Shown piece after piece: positions 34,015 to 43,700 of a DNA stretch of 64,000 nucleotides. Position 1 is the stretch's first letter. Each line of letters begins with the position of its first letter. The stretch covers positions 789,974,890-790,038,889 of the forward strand of contig CM048745.1 in the NCBI GenBank assembly GCA_026315105.1, read 5' to 3'. Under the pieces are notes generated by a model. The model made no database searches, was not told the origin of the DNA, and saw only the letters and a list, made by a program, of their open reading frames with translations. Source of the stretch: Locusta migratoria (taxonomy: Eukaryota; Arthropoda; Insecta; Orthoptera; Acrididae). A program made the translations under genes and the position numbers.

Positions 34015-34796
34015 TACGAGGGTTGGAACTTAAACAGTGGCAACGCTGTTGTGGAGATACTATGCAATGGAATCTACTATTGTAGCTGATAGCGCACGTT
34101 GTTGACATACCTACCTTACATCCAAGAAAATGGGCTCGACCATCCCACATCACCAGCGTGCGCATAGTCTAGGGAAACACAGTCACTAATGAGCCAGGGG
34201 CCTAACGTGACTATGTTTTCGGAACAGGATCAACGGAGATGGATCAAGTTTGAATGTGCCAGAGGTCTTACTGCATGACAGTGCCATCGAGGTCTTCAAG
34301 AGGCGTGCCCCAGTATCATAAAAGCTATGGTGATTCTCGTGTACGAATGTGATGGCGTTAGCTAACGCATTACGTTCCTCCACGGCAGACCGTCAATGCA
34401 CAGTATTACTGTTCGTTTTGGAGCATCACCGGTGACCAGCTTTGCGAAAGAAGCGGCAACACTTTCTGCGCAACCCATCCATCATTTTGCACGACAATGC
34501 GCCGGCGCATACAGCGCAAGCTGTGACTGCTCTGTTCGGTCGGTGGGACTGAGAAGTACTGTACCATCGACCATACTCCCCGGACTTAAGTTCTTGTGAG
34601 TTTGATTTGATTCCGAAGATGAAGAAACCACTCCGTGGTATTCACTTCAAAACTGTTCCATTCGCACCATCAACAGAACAGACTGTTCTACACAACGCTG
34701 GTGATTACGTTGAAAGACAGTAACAGGTGAAAACATGTAACGCTTTTGTACTGGTTGTGAATAGTTTTCCACTATTTAAGTTCCAAACTCGTTTTA
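34015..34796 (+). mobile_element. Internally deleted mariner, both ends present
   Basis: Left inverted repeat ACGAGGGTTGGAACTTAAAC (from 34016), right CACTATTTAAGTTCCAAACT ending near 34792, both next to TA. Transposase starts MFSEQDQRRWIKFECARGLT (34212-), jumps to MVILVYECDGV, then FGASPVTSFAKEAATLSAQ with frameshifts through HDNAPAHTAQAV-equivalent and the PYSPDL region. About half of the expected ~1.3 kb is missing, so it is non-autonomous. It shares its deletion with 14288-14676. Confidence 0.85.
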
Positions 34797-35059
34797 CGGC
34801 AGAGGAGTAAATTGGGGAACAGTCGGTGAAACTGGCCTCATGGACGATCGATTGTGGAATAATATAGGAAAAGTGAAGCAATACGATCCAAATGAATTAT
34901 AATGCAAGATGATGAAGATAGGGTACATACAAAACCTTGCGTGCATGTGTATGAAAGTAAGGATGACTGAATCAAATCTAGTCATGATCCAAACACATTT
35001 TTAAGATCCAGTGCTGGAGAAAATGTACAACTGGTTTAATCACTATACATTGTAAAATG
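34797..35059. other. Unassigned
   Basis: Nothing recognised. Confidence 0.4.
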
Positions 35060-35243
35060 TATGATGTATGGGTGTGTATGCTGGTGTGTGTTCCATATCG
35101 CCTTATAAAGAATTGGGTCTACTTTAACCAAACTTGGTACACGTATTCCTTACTATCAGACAACAATCATTGTGGGAATAAGAACCTCCTATGGCACTTT
35201 AGGAAATATAAAGTCATAAACAATGAGAGGCACTAAAACTGTT
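35060..35243 (+). repeat. Dispersed repeat shared with 19530-19700 (Helitron-like body)
   Basis: AAACTTGGTACACGTATTCC, ATCAGACAACAATCATTGTG and GTCATAAACAATGAGAGGC match the region at 19590-19690. Confidence 0.65.
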
Positions 35244-35250
35244 CAATCAT

Positions 35251-35367
35251 GGGCATGGATATTTGTGCCGTCCTTAGTATTAGTTAGTTCATAAGTAGTT
35301 TGTAAGTTTAGGGACTGATGACCCCGTAGTTAAGTCCCTTAAGCCTTACAAACATTTGAACATTTTG
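35251..35367 (+). mobile_element. SINE family A, 5'-truncated
   Basis: Starts at GGGCATGGATATTTGTGCCG and has a complete body and tail to ACATTTGAACATTTT. Confidence 0.85.
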
Positions 35368-35372
35368 ATGCC

Positions 35373-35459
35373 TTTCTTATGAGTAGACAAAGAGGCTTGC
35401 TCAGGATACAGTAGGGTGCAGGTTTGCATCAAACCAGTCTCTGGATTGAAGACCACAAC
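35373..35459 (+). mobile_element. LINE 3'-end fragment
   Basis: TTGCATCAAACCAGTCTCTGG ATTGAAGACCACAACAACA is the sense version of the LINE 3' end at 5138-5180. Only the last ~90 bp are present. Confidence 0.65.
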
Positions 35460-35582
35460 AACAGCAAGCTAAGAACACGGTAAGAACAAGACAGACACAC
35501 AAACAATGTTCAAATGTTTGTAAATCTTATGGGACTTAACTGCGGCGTTATCAGTCCCTAAACTTACGAACTACTTATGAAC

Positions 35583-35969
35583 AAGGTGATGATATCTTTA
35601 TTTGCGCAGATCGCTTATTTATATAATTGCTTGATGACTAGTTTCAACTCATTAAAGAGCCATTTTCGAATCTTAATTGTCCAGGCATAATAAAATGTTT
35701 AGAAGATGCAACACTGTGGCATGATATATATGGTATTCATACCATTTATATCATGCCACAGTGGTGTGCATACCATTTATATCATGCCACAGTGTTGCAC
35801 GTTATAAACATTTTATTATGCCTGGACAATTAAGATTCGAAAATGGCTCTTTAATGAGTTGAAACTAGTCATCAAGCAATTATATAAATAAGCGATCTGG
35901 GCAAATAAAGAAATCATCACCAATTTTTAGATCGCCTCCTGAACCTGAATAATAATGTCAGGTAACTAT
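35583..35969. mobile_element. 387-bp foldback element with paired hammerhead-like motifs, 10-bp TSD
   Basis: Inserted in a SINE with duplication of ACTTATGAAC (35573-35582 and 35970-35979). Arms 35585-35745 and about 35765-35921 are nearly identical inverted copies of ~160 bp. A 48-bp extension (35922-35969) lies outside the right arm. Each arm contains a GAGTTGAAACTAGTC motif, so the hammerhead-like sequence occurs once per strand. No coding. Confidence 0.85.
35835..35870 (+). ncRNA. Degraded hammerhead-like motif (mirror copy at 35636-35671, minus)
   Basis: GGCTC-TTTAAT-GAGTT stem, GAAA, then palindrome ACTAGT and C. The CUGANGA box is eroded (TCGAAAATG), so cleavage activity is doubtful, but the stem II and palindrome layout is kept. 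Confidence 0.4.
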
Positions 35970-36099
35970 ACTTATGAACTAACTTAAACGTAAGACAGCA
36001 CAAACATCCATGCCCGAGGGAGGATTCGAAGCCCCGACGGGGATCGGCCTCGCTCATCGGAGCATAGCGCCTCAATGCGCTCGGCCACTCCGCCGCGGC

Positions 36100-36703
36100 G
36101 ACACACACACACATATATATATATATGATTCAGATTGGACTGGAACCTCCGACGGGGAGCTGCTGCTCACCCCGCAGCAAGGCCCCCTTGCTTGCAGACT
36201 GAAATCTGCCAGGAATGTGTGCACACGTTTTTCCACAGCCGGAATTTGACCGGCTCCTCTGTCTGAGACACCATGGCGAAGCACCCCCCGCTGGCCGGCA
36301 TTCCACTGGCCGCAGCAGAAGCTGCTTTCACGTCGCAGGTGACGCTAGTCCTATGTTGGCAGCCAGCGACGCGGTGGCGGTGGCGGTGGCGGTCTGCGTG
36401 GCCTGCAGCGCTCGCTGCCCAGAAGGCTGCCTGCAACTCCCAGAAGGCTGCCTGGTGTTTCACCCTCGCCAGTCGCTTTCGCCACATCAGCCTCACCTCT
36501 TCTATCTAGTCAGCCCACCACAAACCTCGGAACTCGCTTAAAAGAACAAACAAAATTACCGGCACTAACTTAAGGATTTTAATCTATATTAATCTACGAA
36601 ATTTCTTTGTCGATTGCTTTTAAATTTTGACACAGCGTTTCTTTCTAATAAAGGAAGGTTTTTAAATATCAGCTTCTTTAACATTTGGTGCCTAATCTAT
36701 CTA
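36100..36703. other. Unassigned; short (CA)n/(TA)n and GC-rich part
   Basis: 36101-36126 is (AC)n(AT)n. 36140-36180 has an antisense B-box-like AACCTCCGACG segment, perhaps a SINE relic. 36240-36500 is GC-rich with GGCGGT repeats and short frames on both strands, with no recognisable domain. Confidence 0.4.
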
Positions 36704-38010
36704 TGCGTCCAGAAAGTAAGTTCCGTTTGGTAATAAAATGAAATTGTACACATATACAGAAGAATTTTTATTGCACAAAATTCTACAACTCTTAAACTAC
36801 TTTTCCACATAACTGTCGAAATTTTACAGGCATTTGTCATAGTGTGGCACCAGGTTTTGTATACCTTCTTCTTAGAAATCTGCCGCCTGTGTCTTCATCC
36901 AGTTGGAAACAGTTTCTTTCAGCTCGTCGTCATTGGTGAAGTGATGACCGCTAAGGCAAGACTTGAGATGTAAGAAGAGATGAAAGTCACTAGGAGCGAG
37001 GTCAGGGCGGTACGGAGGATGGTCAAACACGTCCCAGCCAAAATCCCTGTAGGAGGTTTTTCCTTACATTTGCTGTGTGTGGTTGTGCGTTGTCGTGAAG
37101 CAAAACAACACCTTTTGACAGCAGTCCCCGGTGCTTATTCTGAATTGCACGGCGCAGTTTCCGAAGTGTCTCGCAATAAGCATCTGCTTTGATTGTTTGA
37201 CCACGCGGTAAGAAGTCAATGAGTAGGATGCCTTTCCAGTGCCAGAACACTGTGCACATCATTTGCTTCGGCTTTACCTTTGGTGGGGATGAAGTGTGCC
37301 TCCATCCCAGTGATTGCGCTTACTCTCAGGGACGTGGTAAGAAATCCACGTTTCATCTCCTGTGACTAACCGTCTCAAAAATTCTTCACCGCTTTCGACA
37401 TAACGGGTCAAAAACTCACGTTCACTACCCATCCCTTTGTGTTTTGGGTTGATCAGTGAGAATCTTTGGTACCCAACGTGAGCAAAGTTTACGGATTTTC
37501 AGTTGTTTGGTAACAATTTCAGACATCAGTGATCGTGAAATTTGGGGGAAATCCATAGCGAGAGCACTAATTGTAAACCTACGGTTTTCCTGGACCTTGT
37601 CATCAATCGCGTGAACCAGTTCTTCTGTAACCGAAGGTGGACGCCCACTTCGTTCTTCATCGTGCACATCACTACGCCCGCCATTGAACTGTCGAACCTA
37701 TCTTCTCACCATCGAATCACTCATCGCATTTGGCCCGTAAACATCGCAAATTTGCCGATAAATTTCACTTGGTTTCACTTTCCTCGCATTCAGAAAACGA
37801 ATCACCGACCTGATTTCACAGGCGGCGAGATTTTCAATCAACGCCGACATTTCAAACAAGCACAACAAAGCGTACGTAACTGCAGCGATCTCCAAATGGC
37901 GCACGTTCTTCTCCTTGATACACATCGTCTACAGCGCATGCGCGGAACTGCAATAGCAGTGCTGCAGCGGGGATCAATTGAAACGGAACTTCCTTTCTGG
38001 ACGCGCCTCG
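36704..38010 (-). mobile_element. Mariner (DD34D type), nearly full length
   Basis: 1307 bp between TA dinucleotides. Ends TGCGTCCAGAAAGTAAGTTC and, inverted, CGAGGCGCGTCCAGAAAGGA. Minus-strand transposase: IRSVIRFLNARKVKPSEIYR (helix-turn-helix, ~37820), DEERSGRPPSVTEELVHAID (37670-37610), RKLCSRWVPKILTDQPK (37480), then GDETWISYHVPESKRNHW (first Asp), LLHDNAQPHTANVRKNLL (second Asp), and DHPPYRPDLAPSDFHLF (third Asp, 34 residues on). All three catalytic Asp are present, but at least three frameshifts and a stop (F-stop-EEG near the C-terminus) break the frame. A second, rearranged copy is at 56339-57081. Confidence 0.92.
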
Positions 38011-38244
38011 TATATCTCGACCTTTTTGCGATTTTTTGAAATAACGTTTGCTCATTATTTTATTATTATTGACGTAGGGGGCAAATAGGACCTGACGAAG
38101 TACAATCAATCAATGTCGCTTTTGATGGTAGGCCTTCATTTATGCGCAAATTTACTTTTAAAAAATGCATATTGCCAGCCATCAGCTGTTTTACAATTTT
38201 TGTTTCATTTATCATCAAGACCTAATGTCAAGTGACATTTTACG

Positions 38245-38435
38245 GCCGCGGCGGATCAGCCGTGCGCACTAACGCGCCCTGTTGTGATGCGGCCGTTCGC
38301 CGTCGGGGGTTCGACTCCTCCCTCGGGCATGGGTGTATATGTTGTCCTTAGGTTAGTTTACCTTAGTTTTTTTGTAAGCTAGGGACTAATAAACACGCAG
38401 TTGAGTCCCATATATTTACAAGCAATTGTATGTTT
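38245..38435 (+). mobile_element. SINE subfamily B2 with 12-bp TSD
   Basis: Head GCCGCGGCGGATCAGCCGTG, GCGGCCGTTCGCCGTCGG, B box GGGGTTCGACTCCTCCC, then the B-type body and tail. TGACATTTTACG at 38233-38244 and 38436-38447. Confidence 0.9.
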
Positions 38436-38506
38436 TGACATTTTACGTATCTTTTATTGACTTACATGGACAAGGTGACAGACAATGTACCAACGTAATT
38501 AGTTTT

Positions 38507-38534
38507 CTGATGATAGTTCATAACCAGAACCGGT
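38507..38534 (+). ncRNA. Hammerhead-like motif, degraded
   Basis: CTGATGATAGTTCATAACC then AGAACCGGTG. CUGAUGA is perfect and GGUU-like pairing (GUU/AAC) is possible. GAAA has become GAA and the palindrome ACCGGU is kept. Confidence 0.4.
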
Positions 38535-39053
38535 GAAGTTATAAATATAATAAACAGCTGATGGTTGGCAGTATGCCTTTTTAAAATTATATTACGTGTT
38601 ACCACAAATATCAGTAAAAATTTGATGCCCACATTTGTTTCATCCTTTCAGAATCAAGTCTCTTTCTTTTAGTAGAGTACTGTTTTCCAGTCCATTTTCT
38701 AATTTTCTTCTGACCAACATTCCAATGAAATATCTTTTCTCGGATTCTTTTTCTAACCGTAACATCTGCCTTACACCGATTAGTTTAACATCTTTCTTTA
38801 ATCTCAGAAATCCATTTCATTGACACAGTTTTGGCCTGACCTCTGTTTTTGTAAAATTCTCTTGTTTGTTTTGTCAACCTTTTGGGTACCATTCTTTCAA
38901 TGTGCCCACAAATGTAAGCCTTCGTTTTGTCATGTCATCATGTATGTCTATGTATTGTTCAATTAATACAAATAAGCAATCCCAGAGACGGATTTTCGTA
39001 TCTACTATGTCAAAGACAATAATTATATATCTGAAGCATAGAATTAATATTTG

Positions 39054-39126
39054 TGATGCGGCCGGGAATCGAACACGCACCTCCATGTTTACTAGGCAGA
39101 CGTCTTAATCGCTAGACCACCACATC
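39054..39126 (-). tRNA. tRNA-Thr(AGT)-like sequence in repeat unit (left)
   Basis: Acceptor GATGTGG pairs with CCGCATC over 7 bp. A-box region GTGGTCTAGCGATTAAGAC, anticodon loop CTAGTAA (AGT), B box TGTTCGATTCC. The T stem is damaged on its 5' side (GTGCGTG), so it is unlikely to be a working tRNA gene. Confidence 0.55.
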
Positions 39127-39444
39127 TCTAACGTATAAGCAGCTTCGGAATAGTCTAAATACGATTTCCCTCCACGTCACAAACTTTAATTCAGCTTCTG
39201 TGTTCCAAAGATAATTGCCACTACTACCAAGGCTCTCCATGCATCGGAATAGCACCTCAGCAAGGGACATATTGGAACAATCCTGTTACGGTGATATAAA
39301 TATCAATTAATACAAATAAACAATCCCAGAGACGGATTTTCTTCTCTATGTCAAAGTCAATAATTATAAATTTGAAACATAGAATTAAAATAGACGTGGA
39401 GGGAAATCGTATTTAGACTATTCCGAGGCGTGTTAAACGTTAGT

Positions 39445-39517
39445 GCTGTGGCGGTCTAACGATTGAGACGTCTGCCTAGTAAGCATGGAAGTCCGGGTTC
39501 GATTCCCGGCCGCATCA
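39445..39517 (+). tRNA. tRNA-Thr(AGT)-like sequence in repeat unit (middle)
   Basis: 73 nt. T arm CCGGGTTCGATTCCCGG is perfect, anticodon loop CTAGTAA, acceptor GCTGTGG/CCGCATC with one mismatch. The A box is changed to GGTCTAACGATTGAGAC. Confidence 0.55.
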
Positions 39518-39788
39518 CAATTTTTAACTCTATGCTTCAGATTTATAATTATTGTCTTTGACATAGTAGAGACGAAAATCCGTCTCTGGGATTGTTTATT
39601 TGTATTAATTGATATTTATATCACCGTAACAGGATTGTTGCAATATGTCCATTGCTGAGGTGCTATTCCGCTGCATGGAGAGCCTTGGCAGTAGTGGCAA
39701 TTATCTTTGGAACACAGAAGCTGAATTAAAGTTCGTGACGTGGAGGGAAATCATATTTAGACTACTCCGAGGCTCCTTAAGCGTTAGC

Positions 39789-39861
39789 GATGTTGTGGTC
39801 TAGCGATTAACACGTCTGCCTAGTAAGCGTGGAGGTCCGGGTTCGATTCCCGGCCGCATAA
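39789..39861 (+). tRNA. tRNA-Thr(AGT)-like sequence in repeat unit (right)
   Basis: Intact A-box-like GTGGTCTAGCGATTAACAC and T arm CCGGGTTCGATTCCCGG, anticodon loop CTAGTAA. Acceptor mismatches (GATGTTG/CCGCATA). Confidence 0.5.
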
Positions 39862-40077
39862 CAAATTTTAATTCTTTGCTTCAGATTTATAATTATGTAT
39901 TGTTCTATTTCCTTATTACTTCCCAGCCTATAAGTGCTTCCATAAATATTTTTCATCTTAATATTTTCCCGACAATCTTTATTTCTTTGCTTTCAATTTC
40001 TTCAATGTTCCTCTTTCTATTTAAAATTAAAATTTTTGCTTCATAAAGACATTCAAGTATTATTACAGTGCTATAAT

Positions 40078-40460
40078 ATGTTCAAATGTTTATGAATCTA
40101 TAGGACAAAACTTCTTTGGTTGTTAGTTTCTAGGCTTTACTTTAAGTTAAACTAACTGCCGCGCGTGAATAGCCGAGCGGTCTGGAGCGCCACGTTACGG
40201 ATCGCGCTGCATCCCGCGTCGGAGGTTCGAATCATCCCTCAAACATGGATATGTGTGTTTCCCTCAGGTTAGTTTAACTTAGTTTAAGTAGTTTGTAAGA
40301 CTAGGGACTGATGACCAACGTAGTTTGGTCCCATAGAATTACAAACATTTGAACATTTTTAAACTAACCTAAGGAGAACAGATATACCCATGCCCCAGGG
40401 AGGACTCGAAGCTCCGCAGCGATGCGCTTTAGAACGCTCGGCTACTGCACCGTGGCACAG
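40078..40460 (-). mobile_element. SINE family B split by another SINE
   Basis: Tail part 40078-40156 and head part 40359-40460 (CACGGTGCAGTAGCCGAGCG, CTTCGAGTCCTCCC). The break coincides with a duplicated TTAAACTAAC. Confidence 0.85.
40157..40358 (+). mobile_element. SINE subfamily A3 nested in a SINE, 10-bp TSD
   Basis: Head GCCGCGCGTGAATAGCCGAG, TGGAGCGCCACGTTACGGAT, B box GGAGGTTCGAATCATCC; body and tail as usual. TTAAACTAAC at 40147-40156 and 40359-40368. The same head type occurs at 55798-56002. Confidence 0.92.
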
Positions 40461-40974
40461 TCCTATAATGCCGAAGTTTACTGAATTTACAAAGTGTATT
40501 TTTATTGTAAATATTCTGAGTTAATCTGAAAGCAGTTGCCATTTTTTTACAGCGAAAATTGTTTGCAGGTTTTTCCAGTCTGTATCCTTGTATTACTTCC
40601 CCGAAGTATTTAAACTGAGAAACTCCATTTTTCCATATTTCGTGTTTAAAAACTTTGGTGCTTGTTTCTCACATGTTATATATTCCGTTTCAGCCTTACT
40701 TTTTCCGAAACATCTTTAAGGATTTTAATTTATTTTTGAGCTTTAGTACTATCTCTACTTAAAATTACTAAATCATCTGAAAAGGGGAGGAAATAAACTC
40801 TTAACATTACTTCTACCTAACTTCAGTGCACCCATTACAAAATTTATTTGTTTTCAAATGTGACATATATTTAAAAATAGCTATATGGAAAATTGCGTTA
40901 TTAAAGTTGAACGTTGTGTCAAAAACTTTCAAAGCATTTGGTCAAGAACGTAGATTAATTATTATTTTGAACCT

Positions 40975-42830
40975 AACACTACATCTACATAGATACTCTG
41001 TAAATCACATTTAAGTGCCTGGCAGAGGGTTCATTAACCACTTTCATAACTTTTCTCTACCGTTCCATTCTCTAATAGCGCGCGGGAAGAAAGAACACCT
41101 AAATCGTTCCGTTTTCGATCTGATTTCTCTTATTTTATTCGGATGGTCATGTCTCCCTAAGTAGGTGGGTGCTAGCAAAATATTTTCACATTCAGAACTA
41201 AAAGTCGGTGATTGAAACTTCGTAAACAGATCACGCCGCAATGAATAACGTCTTTCTTTTAATGATTTCCACTCCAATTCGTGCAACATTTCCGTGACGC
41301 TTTCCCCCCAGTAACGTGATAAAACAAAACGAGCTGCCCTTCTCTGAACCTTCTCAATATCTTCCGGCAGTCCCTCCTGGTGAGGGTTCCACAAGGGGCA
41401 ACAGTACTCCAAGAGAGGACGCACAAGTGTGATGTAGGAAGTCTCTTTGGTGGAGCTGGTGCATCGTCTAAGCGTTCTGCCAATGAAACGTAACCTTTGG
41501 TTCGCCTTCCCCACAATATTTTCTATGCGTTCTCTCCAGTCAAAGTTGTTCGTAATTGTAACTCCTAGGTAATTGGTAGAATTTACGACCTTAAGGCTTG
41601 ACTGATTTATCGCTTAATTGAAGTTCAGCAGATTTCTTTTAGTGGTCATGTGTATTACTTCACACTTTTCTTTATTTAGTGTCAATTGCCAATTTTCGCA
41701 CCAAGTAGAAATTTTGTCTAAATCGCTTTGCAGTTGCTTTTGATCCTCTGTTGACTTCACTAACCGATAAACGACAGCATCATCCGCGAACAGTCTAAGG
41801 GAGTTATTCAGATGATCTCCTAAATCGTTTACAAACACGAGGAAGAGTAGGGGACCTATAACGCTTCCCTGTGGAATGCCAGATATCACTTCTGTTTTAC
41901 TCGATGACTTACCGTCAATTACAACGAACTGTGTCCTTTCTGATAGGAAATCGTGAATCCAATCGCACAATTGGGGAGATATTCCATAAGCACGCAATTT
42001 CATTAGAAGCCGCTTGTGGGGTACAGTATCAAAAGCCTTCCGGTTATCCAGAAATATGGAATCGATTTGAGATCCCTTGTCGATGACACTTAACACTTCA
42101 TGTTAATAAAGGGCAAGCTGTGTATCGCAAGAGCGATACTTTCTGAATCCGTGCTGACTATTGGTTAATAGGTCGTTCTCTTCGAGGTAGTTCATAATAT
42201 TCGAACAAAGTATATGTTCCAAAATCCTACTGCAAATCGATGTCAATGAGATAGGCCTGTAATTTTGGGGATCACTCCTATTGCCTTTCTTGAATATTGG
42301 AGTAACTTGGGCAACTTTCAGTCTTTGGGTACGGATCTTTCGCTGAGTGATCGGTTGTAAATTATAGCTAAGTATGGAGCTATTGCATCAGCATACTCTG
42401 AGAGGAATCTAGTTGGTATACAATCTGGCCCGGAAGATTTATTTTTGTTTAGTGACTTAAGTTGTTTTACTACTCCAGGAACATCTACTTCTAAGTTTCG
42501 CATGCTGGCAGCTGTTCTTGGATTGAATACTGGAGTGTTCACTTCGTCTTCTTTGGTGAAAGAATTTCGGAAAGCTGTGTTTAGTACTTCTGCCTTAGCA
42601 GTACTGTCGTCGGTAGTATTACCATTGCTATCACGTACTGAAGGTATTGTTTGTGTTTTGCCGCTAGTGTACTTCACATATAACCAGTATTTCTTTGGAT
42701 TTTCTGCAAGATTACGAGACAGGATTTCGTTGTGGAAACAACTATAAGATTCTCGCATTGAAGTCCGCGCTAGGTTGCGAGTTTCAGTAAAAGATTGCCA
42801 GTCTTGCGGATTCTGTGTCTTTTTAAATTT
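40975..42830 (-). mobile_element. Jockey/CR1-group LINE, best-preserved copy, 5'-truncated
   Basis: Minus-strand ORF2 C-terminal two thirds. 42758-42318: linker and RT start (PKKYWLYVKYTSGKTQTIPS, LKSLNKNKSSGPDCIPTRFL). Then FKKGNRSDPQNYRPISLTS after one frameshift, and a stop near 42097. 42096-41614: DKGSQIDSIFLDNRKAFDTV, GIPQGSVIGPLLFLVFVNDL and the catalytic LFADDAVVYR. 41514-41044: YITLVRPLLEYCCPLWNPHQ, EKVQRRAARFVLSRYWGES and the end FPRAIREWNGREKL. 3' UTR ends in a TCTACATAGA-type repeat. Only two or three disabling changes are seen, so it is a relatively recent insertion. Confidence 0.92.
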
Positions 42831-42984
42831 TGCATGCGTAGTTTAGACAAAGTTGTAAGAGGTGATAGAGGAGGTAGATGACACTGACGTAGAGAGAAGC
42901 GAGGAAGAGATGCAAAGTGAGAGCTTGACAATGAGATGGAGAAGGAGACGGAGGATGTGGAGATGCACAGAAAGGAAAAACAAA

Positions 42985-43146
42985 GTTTGGGGGGACTTAA
43001 CTACTCTGGTTATCAGTTCCTAGGCTTACAAACCTAAGAACAAACATACACGCACCCATGTCTGAGGGAGGATTCGAACCTCCGACGGTGAGCAACAGCG
43101 CGCTCCGTAGCAAGCTGCTTTAGAACGGTCTGTCACTCCACCGCAC
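42985..43146 (-). mobile_element. SINE family B, tail partly deleted
   Basis: Minus-strand head GGTGCGGTGGAGTGACAGAC, AGCGCGCTGTTGCTCACCG, B box GGAGGTTCGAATCCTCCC. The body lacks the usual stretch before CTTAGGTTTGTAAGCCTAGG. Confidence 0.85.
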
Positions 43147-43249
43147 CAGCACAGAAAGACGAAGAAGGACAAAGAGGGAGAGAGGAGATAGGAAGGTGGG
43201 ATTCGGGAGGAGGAGGAGGGCTTGTATAGACGAAGGATGAAAGGAAGCT

Positions 43250-43475
43250 TAGGACTTAGCGTACTGTCGTTAGCATGGACATTAGACACGGAGCTCACGC
43301 TCCATTGTTTGGGTACGGATGGGAGAAGAAAATCGGCCGTGTCCTATGAAAGGAAATACTCCGGCATCTGCCTGGAGTGATTTAGGGAAATCACGGTAAA
43401 TCGATGGTCGGAGGTGGATTTGAACCACCGTCCTCTCGAATGCCAGTACGTTAACCAAGGCTTTACCTCGTTCGG
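43250..43475 (-). mobile_element. SINE family E (tRNA-like)
   Basis: Minus strand: AAAGCCTTGGTTAACGTACT, GGCATTCGAGAGGACGGTGG, B box GTGGTTCAAATCCACC, then a ~130-bp body with GGCCGATTTTCTTCTCCCAT and GTGTCTAATGTCCATGCTAA. The copy at 46014-46221 shares head, body and order. Confidence 0.7.
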
Positions 43476-43506
43476 TACAGAGGAAAGATGATAAGGACAA
43501 AGTGAA

Positions 43507-43509
<3 letters not shown>

Positions 43510-43573
<64 letters not shown>
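43510..43573. repeat. (CA)n followed by (GA)n microsatellite
   Basis: About 15 CA then about 16 AG repeats. A (CT)n run lies at 43675-43700. Confidence 0.96.
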
Positions 43574-43576
<3 letters not shown>

Positions 43577-43700
43577 GGACTGAGACAAGGAAAGCAGGGT
43601 GTGTAGTGTACGGTGTAGATGCAATTCCCATTCGCAAAGCATTATGGAATCACACATATAGTGTAGGTATGCATTCTCTCTCTCTCTCTCTCTCTCTCTC

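Larger units (their letters stand above)
35511..36099 (-). mobile_element. SINE subfamily A2 split by a foldback insertion
   Basis: The tail part is 35511-35582 and the head part 35970-36099 (GCCGCGGCGGAGTGGCCGAG, AGGCCGATCCCCGTCGGGGC). The two pieces join across ACTTATGAAC, which is duplicated on either side of the insert. Confidence 0.88.
38155..38595. mobile_element. Probable foldback element with hammerhead-like motif, SINE inside
   Basis: Inverted ends: TTTAAAAAATGCATATTGCC...ATCAGCTGTT (about 38156-38192) and its complement near 38558-38590. The motif CTGATGA...CCAGAACCGGT is at 38507-38534. A SINE occupies 38245-38435. Outer boundaries and TSD are not resolved. Confidence 0.5.
38961..39894. 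mobile_element. 934-bp composite of 344-bp tRNA-Thr-like repeats, 11-bp TSD
   Basis: Flanked by ATGTATTGTTC at 38950-38960 and 39895-39905. The left part (38961-39390) is ~1.25 minus-strand units; the right part (39391-39894) is ~1.5 plus-strand units, joined head to head. The unit is 344 bp (for example AATTAATACAAATAA at 38961 and 39305; GACGTGGAGGGAAATC at 39393 and 39737). Each unit has an internal tRNA-like sequence, then AATTCTATGCTTCAG, CGTCTCTGGGATTG and CACAGAAGCTGAATTAAAG blocks. No protein coding and no hammerhead core was found. Confidence 0.85.
38600..40970 (-). mobile_element. Degraded LINE (third type) interrupted by a tRNA-Thr-like element and SINEs
   Basis: Minus strand, right to left. 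RT block with RDSTKAQ, KVRLKRNI and FKYFGEVIQGYRLEKPANN then TAFRLTQNIYNK (40770-40500). Then ECLYEAKILILNRKRNIEEI and KEIKIVGKILR (40060-39950). Then EIEQYIDIHDDMTKRRLTFV (joined across the 934-bp insert) and REFYKNRGQAKTVSMKW (38870-38810). Excising the inserts at 38961-39894 and 40078-40460 restores this order. Relic only. Confidence 0.75.

Noticed and set aside
36215..36541. GC-rich frames with Ala/Arg/His repeats
   Set aside because: Overlapping frames on both strands over a GGCGGT repeat; no conserved domain.
38961..39894. Reading the 344-bp repeats as a CRISPR-like array
   Set aside because: Repeat length, tRNA content, inverted halves and a eukaryotic setting exclude it. No short direct-repeat/spacer pattern occurs anywhere in the window.
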